A stretch of 56,060 nucleotides of DNA from positions 1 through 56,060 of the forward strand of contig DAOTKC010000006.1 in assembly GCA_035449045.1 (NCBI GenBank), written 5' to 3'. The notes under the pieces are model-generated. The model was not told where the DNA came from and did no database searches. It saw nothing but the letters and a program-made list of their open reading frames with translations. A program made the translations under genes and the position numbers. This DNA is from DAOTKC01 sp035449045 (GTDB lineage Bacteria > Bacillota > Clostridia > Christensenellales > CAG-917). Below are positions 50,724 to 56,060 of the stretch, piece after piece; position 1 is the stretch's first letter; each line of letters opens with the position of its first letter.

Positions 50724-51970
50724 ATTACCGCGAAATTAAAAGTTACGACCCCGACCTTTACGCCTCGCTTGAAAACGAGCTTAAGCGTCAGCAGGAAAAC
50801 CTCGAGCTTATAGCGAGCGAAAATATCGTCAGCGAACGCGTGTTGGCGGCGGCGGGCTCCTTTCTCACCAACAAATACGCCGAAGGCTATCCCGCCAAGC
50901 GCTACTACGGCGGCTGCGAGCACGTCGACGTCGCCGAGGCTCTCGCGATAGCGCGCGCCAAGGAGCTCTTTAAGGCGGATCACGCCAATGTCCAGCCCCA
51001 CAGCGGCGCCAACGCAAATTTCGCGGTCTATTTTTCCGTGCTAAACCCCCACGACACCATTCTAGGCATGGGCATGGCGTCGGGCGGACACCTGACGCAC
51101 GGCTCGCCCGTCAGCGTATCGGGCAAATATTTCAACGCCGTCGCCTATTCGGTGGACGTTGAAACGGGCAGATTGAACTATGACGAAATCGAGCGGCTGG
51201 CAAAGGAGCACAAGCCCAAAATCATCGTGGCGGGCGCCAGCGCCTATCCCCGCTTTATCGACTTCGAGCGCTTCAGAAAGATAGCCGACGCCGTCGGCGC
51301 TTATCTCTTCGTCGATATGGCGCACATCGCGGGCTTGGTCGCCGCCGGCCTCCACCCCAGTCCCGTGCCCTGCGCCGACTTTGTGACGACCACAACCCAC
51401 AAGACTTTAAGAGGCCCGCGCGGCGGTCTTATACTCTGCAAGGCGCAATACGCCGCCGCCATCGACAAGGCAATCTTCCCCGGCACTCAGGGCGGCCCGC
51501 TCATGCACATTATAGCGGCCAAGGCAGTCGCCTTTAAAGAGGCACTGGAGCCCGAGTTTAGAGAATATCAAAACCAAATTTTGAAAAATGCCAAAGCGCT
51601 CGCGGCAAGGCTTACCGAGCGCGGCATAAAGCTTGTTTCGGGCGGCACCGACAACCACCTGATGCTCGTCAACCTTATCGGCACCGGCATCACGGGCAAG
51701 CTTCTCGAAAAGCAGCTTGACGAGGTCAACATCACCGTAAACAAAAACGGCGTGCCGGGCGATCCCGAAAAGCCCTTCGTCACCAGCGGCATCCGTGTCG
51801 GCACCCCCGCCGTCACCTCGCGCGGCATGAAGGAGGCAGAGATGGCCATAATCGCCGACGCCATCGCCGACATCATCCAAAAGGGCGAGGGCGCTTTCGC
51901 CGACGTTTCGGCCCGCGTCAAAGCGCTGACTGCCCGCTTCCCCATCTATCAAGGCATTTTGGAAAGATAG
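50720..51970 (+). CDS. glyA: Serine hydroxymethyltransferase
   Basis: 416 residues. PLP is held by Lys in TTTTHKTLRGPRGG (about 224-237). NLELIASENIVSERV, NKYAEGYPAKRYYGGCEH and the DMAHIAGLVAAGLHPSP segment are all intact. It interconverts serine and glycine with tetrahydrofolate and supplies one-carbon units. It is coupled to trxA by a four-base overlap and ends near a bidirectional terminator. Confidence 0.97.
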   Translation: MNYREIKSYDPDLYASLENELKRQQENLELIASENIVSERVLAAAGSFLTNKYAEGYPAKRYYGGCEHVDVAEALAIARAKELFKADHANVQPHSGANANFAVYFSVLNPHDTILGMGMASGGHLTHGSPVSVSGKYFNAVAYSVDVETGRLNYDEIERLAKEHKPKIIVAGASAYPRFIDFERFRKIADAVGAYLFVDMAHIAGLVAAGLHPSPVPCADFVTTTTHKTLRGPRGGLILCKAQYAAAIDKAIFPGTQGGPLMHIIAAKAVAFKEALEPEFREYQNQILKNAKALAARLTERGIKLVSGGTDNHLMLVNLIGTGITGKLLEKQLDEVNITVNKNGVPGDPEKPFVTSGIRVGTPAVTSRGMKEAEMAIIADAIADIIQKGEGAFADVSARVKALTARFPIYQGILER

Positions 51971-52039
51971 CCGCACAGGGCTCAAAACCGTGGTCGCTTT
52001 TTGCGACAAAGTAAAATCAACAACCCGAATAACCAAGAT

Positions 52040-52069
52040 AAAAAAAGCAAGCCGCGGCTTGCTTTTTTT
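52040..52069. terminator. Bidirectional terminator between glyA and the GPH transporter
   Basis: GCAAGC/GCTTGC stem flanked by six A and seven T, between convergent genes. Confidence 0.85.
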
Positions 52070-52090
52070 CATTATTATGCTTTTATTTGA

Positions 52091-54013
52091 TTATTCCGCG
52101 GTGGGTTCGGAAGCGCTTTCGCCTGCGGCTTCGGACCCGCCCTCGGCGGTTTTGCGCTTGTCGATTTCGACCAGCATCATATCGTAGTATTTTTCATCGA
52201 TGATGAATTTCTTTTCCTGAATCAGCCAGGCCGAAATCATGAGCAGAATGGGAACGAGCGTGACGGCGGCGCGCATGATAAGCCGCATCTTTATGTCGTC
52301 CTTGGCGACGTTTCGGAAGTTTTCGTTGGCGGCGTTGAAGCCGTCGCCGACGAGCTCCATAGTATAGACGTATTCGCCCTCGGGAGCCTCCGCGATAAGC
52401 TCGGCGTCGTTAAGGTCGCGCCAATATCCAAGCTCGACGCGGCTGCCTTCGACCGTCTTTCCGTCCACCTTGGTTTCGCGGTAAATTTTGCAATCAGCAA
52501 GCGATTTTATATATTCGGCGCGGAGCTGGTATTTTGACATTTCGGTGTCCGCCGCAAGCTCTTCAGTCACGATTTCTATCGCCTCGTCCTCCTCGTGTGT
52601 GTCGAAAATGCCGAGATAATATTCAATCGACTCGATATACTCAACCTGCGCGGTAGCACCATTTATGTTGCTCAGATAGTCCTTTTGCGACTCCATCAGC
52701 GAGATGTTCTGGCTGAGCACGAAAACACCCGAGACGGCCAGCACCAGCGTGACGATGCCGTATTCCATGGCGGAGGCGAACTTAGCCATAAACGGGCGCA
52801 GCGTCGACACAACCGCCTCGTTTCTCTCGCCCTGCTTGAATTCGTTGTATTCGACGCAGTTGGTCATATTGATGATGGAGACCATATAGAACAGCGCCTG
52901 GCCCGAAAACACCAAGACGCCGAAGATGCCCAGCGTTAAGATGTTGAAAGGAAGGACATCGGGCCACCAGCCGATGAGAGCGATGCCTATGTAGCCGATG
53001 ACGGTGACGAGCGCGCTGACCGTTTGAAGCTTTTTGCGCCCAAGCCACTGAGCGAGCTTGGGATATAAGATGTTGACGGCGACGTTGCAGACGCCGAAGA
53101 TGACGACGAAATAGAAACTCTTGTTGTCGTAGCCCACTTCGAGGTAGTAGAGGTTGTAGGCAAGCGCCACGAGCAGATTGCTTCCTATATTATAAAACAG
53201 CATGGAGAGCGTCATCCAAAGCACTTGGTCGTTGTTTTTGATGGTCCGCAACATGTGCTTTATCGAGATGCCTTCCTTCTTTTTCTCGTTTAATTCGCGC
53301 GGCGTCTCCTTGACGCCCAAAGTCGTCAAGAGCTGGAAGCCAATGAAGGCGGCGACAATGATGATGGAAACCAATCTGTATCCGCCCACCACGTTGCCCG
53401 GCGTTAAGAAAATAACCATGCCCTGCGCGACGAAGGCGCCAACGCCCGCGAAAATAACCGTCAGCATCGTCACCGAGTTTCTCTCGTTTTTCTTAGAGGA
53501 CAGCGAGGGAAGCATGGCCCAATAGCCGATGTCGTTCATGGTAAAGGTGGTCTCCCAAAGCAGATACATCACCGTCATGAAGGCGACGAAGTTCCACCCC
53601 GACCAGATTCTTACGTTGAACATGGCAAGAATGACGAGGCCGCAGGTGACGGCGCCTATCAAAATCCATGGTTTGAACTTGCCCCATTTCATGTGGGTGC
53701 CCTCGATGATGGCGCCCATCATGGGGTCGTTTATGGCATCCCAAATCCTGCCGCCCACGCCGATGATGAGGCTCAACGTGGTGAACTGCGCCAGCGTCAG
53801 CGAAACGCCGAACTGGACGTAGACGAGCAGAAACGCCGCAATCAGCTGATAGGACATATCGCGGCCGATACCGCCCGTCGAAAACAGCCACTTGTTTTTG
53901 TTAAACTGCTTGACGCGTGCGTTTTCGGCTTCGTCAATCGGGGGCTCGGGGGAAGGCGCGGCGCTTTCGGCAATGTTTTCGCCGAGCTCGCCGGCCATTA
54001 TATTCTCTTCCAT
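52091..54013 (-). CDS. GPH-type MFS transporter with large extracytoplasmic insertion
   Basis: 640 residues with AGGAGG before ATG 54013. The MelB/GPH signature is visible in GGRIWDAINDPMMGAIIEGTHMKW (about 87-110), FKPWILIG and ECF-free NMTNCVEYNEFKQGERNEA near 383-400. Twelve helices are expected. Between helix 11 (about 415-435) and helix 12 (about 577-598) lies an unusual insertion of about 140 residues (436-575), acidic and rich in Tyr, that would face outside. Typical members are about 450-500 residues. The N-terminal 38 residues are an extra acidic, Pro-rich tail. Substrate unknown. Confidence 0.88.
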   Translation of the reverse strand: MEENIMAGELGENIAESAAPSPEPPIDEAENARVKQFNKNKWLFSTGGIGRDMSYQLIAAFLLVYVQFGVSLTLAQFTTLSLIIGVGGRIWDAINDPMMGAIIEGTHMKWGKFKPWILIGAVTCGLVILAMFNVRIWSGWNFVAFMTVMYLLWETTFTMNDIGYWAMLPSLSSKKNERNSVTMLTVIFAGVGAFVAQGMVIFLTPGNVVGGYRLVSIIIVAAFIGFQLLTTLGVKETPRELNEKKKEGISIKHMLRTIKNNDQVLWMTLSMLFYNIGSNLLVALAYNLYYLEVGYDNKSFYFVVIFGVCNVAVNILYPKLAQWLGRKKLQTVSALVTVIGYIGIALIGWWPDVLPFNILTLGIFGVLVFSGQALFYMVSIINMTNCVEYNEFKQGERNEAVVSTLRPFMAKFASAMEYGIVTLVLAVSGVFVLSQNISLMESQKDYLSNINGATAQVEYIESIEYYLGIFDTHEEDEAIEIVTEELAADTEMSKYQLRAEYIKSLADCKIYRETKVDGKTVEGSRVELGYWRDLNDAELIAEAPEGEYVYTMELVGDGFNAANENFRNVAKDDIKMRLIMRAAVTLVPILLMISAWLIQEKKFIIDEKYYDMMLVEIDKRKTAEGGSEAAGESASEPTAE

Positions 54014-54040
54014 GGTTCCCTCCTTAAATTAGCTATACTT

Positions 54041-54069
54041 ATTTTCTCACGCGCGGGCGGCTTTGTCAA
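54041..54069 (-). promoter_or_regulatory. Promoter of the GPH transporter with insertion
   Basis: TTGACA (54069-54064) and GAAAAT (54046-54041) on the minus strand with a 17-base spacer; the -10 box is weak. Confidence 0.55.
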
Positions 54070-54084
54070 TACGAAAAATTTGCT

Positions 54085-54112
54085 AAAAAAAACGGCGCCG
54101 CGCGCCGTTTTT
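54085..54112. terminator. Terminator of the lipoprotein unit
   Basis: AACGGCG/CGCCGTT stem with a five-base loop, A-run on one side and T-run on the other. It lies beyond the stop at 54124. Confidence 0.8.
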
Positions 54113-54123
54113 CAGCGTATTTG

Positions 54124-54792
54124 TTAATCGGCTAATACCGCGTTAAGCTCTATTTTAATGAACTCGACGCGCATTCTGAGCTTGGAGCGGTCTTTTGACT
54201 GCGTCATGATGAGGAAAGGCTCGGTGCCGTCGGATTCGCCGACGAAAATGCCGGTGTATTCGCCGCTGTAAGGGGACTTGACTTTCTCGATGTAATACTC
54301 ATCGGTATACTCGATGTAGACGTCGGAGGGAAGCACGAAGTTATCGGGGAAGCGGCCGTTCTCGGTGATGTAGCCCGCGATATCGTCTAGGCCGTGCACG
54401 TTGAGGCCGACTTTTTCCCTCGCAATAGTAAACAGTCCCAGCGCGTCGTTGACATCAAGGCCGGGGAACATATAGCAAATCATCGTCTCGAAAGCGCTGG
54501 AAAGGTCCAAGCCGGCGAAAAAGTCGGGCGGCAGCAGGCCGTTGACCAAATCGACCGCTCCTTGGCTTAAAATCAGCTTGATGGTGAGGGTCCCGTCCTT
54601 GCGCAGCGTAATGCTGGAGGCCGGATCCAAAAAAGGCAGGAGGCCGAAGTGCCAGATTGAGGAGTTTTCGAGGTCGATATAATAGACGGTGTCTTCTTTA
54701 ACGTGCTTGGAGCATCCCGAAAGCATGAGAATTCCGGCGAGCAGAACCAAAGCTATTGCAACAATTAAAAACTTAACAAAAAACTTTTTCAT
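54124..54792 (-). CDS. Lipoprotein of unknown function
   Basis: 222 residues. The signal peptide ends in a lipobox LSGC (Cys27), after a long hydrophobic stretch MKKFFVKFLIVAIALVLLAGI. The mature part begins with charged residues and is mostly beta-rich with a short central helical part. No family recognised. The start lies 17 bases after the SGNH gene's stop, so they share a message. Confidence 0.75.
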   Translation of the reverse strand: MKKFFVKFLIVAIALVLLAGILMLSGCSKHVKEDTVYYIDLENSSIWHFGLLPFLDPASSITLRKDGTLTIKLILSQGAVDLVNGLLPPDFFAGLDLSSAFETMICYMFPGLDVNDALGLFTIAREKVGLNVHGLDDIAGYITENGRFPDNFVLPSDVYIEYTDEYYIEKVKSPYSGEYTGIFVGESDGTEPFLIMTQSKDRSKLRMRVEFIKIELNAVLAD

Positions 54793-54809
54793 AATTCCAC
54801 CGCCTTAAA

Positions 54810-55808
54810 TCAATAAATGGGAAGGATGCCGCGGACGGCGTCGAAATAAATCTTGGTTATCTCGGCGCAGCTGTCGGCTTTTCTTAACTCACGCTTGACG
54901 CTCTTTGCGTCGACGGTGGGATACATCCGCTCGAGCTGTTCTATTCTCATCTTGCGGTATGCCCTGACCGCACTGTTATGATTGGCGAGCTCGAGCTCCT
55001 CGAGTTTGTCCTGAATGGCGTCGGCGATGACGGCGTGGCCCTCGCTGGACGGATGGATGCCGTCGCCTATAATGAGACCTAAGCCGCGCGCGGTGTCGGC
55101 GGTGTAGATGTCGTTAAAATATTTCCAGACATCGACAACCACTATTTCGCCGGGATGCTCGGCGTCGTAGTCCTTAATGACGCCGTTGAGCATGTCGAGC
55201 AGGCGCTGAGCGTATTCTCTGAACGTTTCCTTTTCGATGCCGAGCTCGGTGAGCTCCTCTCTCGCCGCCTCGTTGACTAAAACGGTGTCGGGATGGGCGG
55301 GATTGTAGACGGTTTGAACCATTATGACGGCGCCGGGGTTATAGCCCTTGAGCACGCTTATGATTTGGGCGAAGTTTGCGGCCGCGTCCGCCAAAATGCC
55401 CTCGACTCTGGTCAGTTGTTCTCTTGCGAATTCAATGAAAATATCGTTGAGCCCGTTTTGAAGAAAATCGTTGCCGAGAATGGAAATATGTATTATGTCG
55501 GCGTCGCGAAGCAGCGTTCGGGTGATGTCGGCGCCTTCGTCGTCGCGGCCGATAAACTCCAGCATATCGGCGCTTTGGTGGCCCGAAACCGCCCTGTTTT
55601 TAAACTCGTAGTAGTTGCGCTTGCCAATTACGCTGTAGTAGCCGTAGGATTCGCGTTCCGTCATCGGCACCGGCCCCAGTATGGCCTCGGCTATCGAATC
55701 GCCCAAAAAGACAATCTTCAGCCCACGTGTCCCACAGCCGCTGAAAGCCGCGGCTGCGGCAACAAGAAGTAAAACGGCCAGAAGTATCGCCGTCAGCTTT
55801 TTTGACAT
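54810..55808 (-). CDS. SGNH/GDSL-hydrolase lipoprotein
   Basis: 332 residues; GGAGG precedes the ATG. A lipobox FSGC (Cys25) follows a hydrophobic signal. The hydrolase has the block I FLGDSIAEAIL (Ser about 38), a Gly in AVSGHQS, the Asn of LGNDF in block III, and DGIHPSSEGH with the Asp and His of block V (about 248-257). The family cleaves esters, including acetyl groups on cell-wall or capsule sugars. The last 60 residues form a charged helical tail. The partner lipoprotein follows. Confidence 0.85.
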   Translation of the reverse strand: MSKKLTAILLAVLLLVAAAAAFSGCGTRGLKIVFLGDSIAEAILGPVPMTERESYGYYSVIGKRNYYEFKNRAVSGHQSADMLEFIGRDDEGADITRTLLRDADIIHISILGNDFLQNGLNDIFIEFAREQLTRVEGILADAAANFAQIISVLKGYNPGAVIMVQTVYNPAHPDTVLVNEAAREELTELGIEKETFREYAQRLLDMLNGVIKDYDAEHPGEIVVVDVWKYFNDIYTADTARGLGLIIGDGIHPSSEGHAVIADAIQDKLEELELANHNSAVRAYRKMRIEQLERMYPTVDAKSVKRELRKADSCAEITKIYFDAVRGILPIY

Positions 55809-55835
55809 AATTTGCCTCCCGATTTTTATAATTTC

Positions 55836-55864
55836 ATTATAGATAAAAAACCTTGAAAAGTCAA
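55836..55864 (-). promoter_or_regulatory. Promoter of the lipoprotein unit
   Basis: TTGACT (55864-55859) and TATAAT (55841-55836) on the minus strand, 17 bases apart. Confidence 0.85.
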
Positions 55865-55937
55865 AGCAATATGTAAATTTAAGGCAATAAATTCAATAAA
55901 AAATATATTTATGCAAAATGCCGAAAACTCAAAACGC

Positions 55938-55966
55938 TTGCAAGAATTTTTTTGTTATGTTATAAT
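55938..55966 (+). promoter_or_regulatory. Promoter of tRNA-Ala
   Basis: TTGCAA (55938-55943) and TATAAT (55961-55966) with a 17-base spacer, 17 bases before the tRNA. Confidence 0.85.
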
Positions 55967-55983
55967 CCTTCCGTTCAAAACTC

Positions 55984-56059
55984 GGGGATATGGCTCAGTT
56001 GGTAGAGCGATGCGTTCGCAACGCATAGGTCAGGGGTTCGAATCCCCTTATCTCCACCA
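55984..56059 (+). tRNA. tRNA-Ala (anticodon CGC)
   Basis: Acceptor GGGGATA/TATCTCC includes the G3-U70 pair that marks tRNA-Ala. The anticodon loop is TTCGCAA and CCA is encoded. It decodes GCG. The gene may be the first of a cluster that continues past the window. Confidence 0.96.
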
Positions 56060-56060
56060 T

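Overview
The window looks like a chromosomal stretch from an uncultured Bacillota, most likely a Clostridia-type gut organism; this is inference. The grounds are strong AGGAGG ribosome binding sites, TTGACA/TATAAT promoters with 17-bp spacers, encoded CCA on every tRNA, a type 1B dihydroorotate dehydrogenase with a PyrK partner, a SipW-type membrane protein, an RseC-like redox protein and a paired radical SAM/DUF4130 DNA-metabolism module. GC content is moderate and coding density is high. No phage, transposase, integrase or CRISPR array was seen.

Layout. 1-7930: a minus-strand surface module, with a secreted protein behind a long leader, a SipW-like membrane protein that appears to lack its catalytic residues, and a very large Ig-like secreted protein running off the left edge. 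8100-8350: a tRNA-Thr unit. 8495-16690: a minus-strand catabolic operon (IolD-like TPP enzyme, CoA-acylating semialdehyde dehydrogenase, Gfo/Idh dehydrogenase, RpiB-like isomerase, IclR regulator, GPH-type transporter), probably a variant cyclitol or keto-sugar pathway. 16900-20200: a LURP-one-like protein, then plus-strand tetR, an HEYGH membrane protein, tcdA and yfcE. 20217-29824: a complete pyrimidine operon, transcribed pyrB-pyrC-carA-carB-pyrK-pyrD-pyrF-pyrE. 30042-32508: an ECF sigma factor and its likely membrane anti-sigma partner with a beta-propeller. 32692-36835: aconitase X (two subunits) with an old-yellow-enzyme reductase behind a leader terminator. 36982-42882: an aldo/keto reductase, a DUF1893 protein, an M14 peptidase, and a LexA-like repressor followed by the radical SAM/DUF4130 pair. 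43022-43859: seven tRNAs. 43931-47703: RdgB, a small membrane protein, a Na/Pi cotransporter and a SIS isomerase. 47875-51970: aspS, rseC-like, trxA and glyA. 52091-55864: a GPH transporter with a large insertion and two lipoproteins. The window ends in tRNA-Ala.

The most striking observation is in the pyrimidine operon. CarA is full length and in frame, but the glutaminase nucleophile Cys is Gly and the catalytic His is Tyr. The encoded carbamoyl-phosphate synthase should therefore depend on free ammonia, as vertebrate CPS1 does. A second degenerate-enzyme case is the SipW-like protein. Other leads are a LexA-like repressor with its own operator upstream of the uncharacterised radical SAM/DUF4130 pair, a putative attenuator ahead of the AcnX operon, a dispersed intergenic repeat family always placed after minus-strand genes, and an inverted copy of a tRNA-Lys 3' end.
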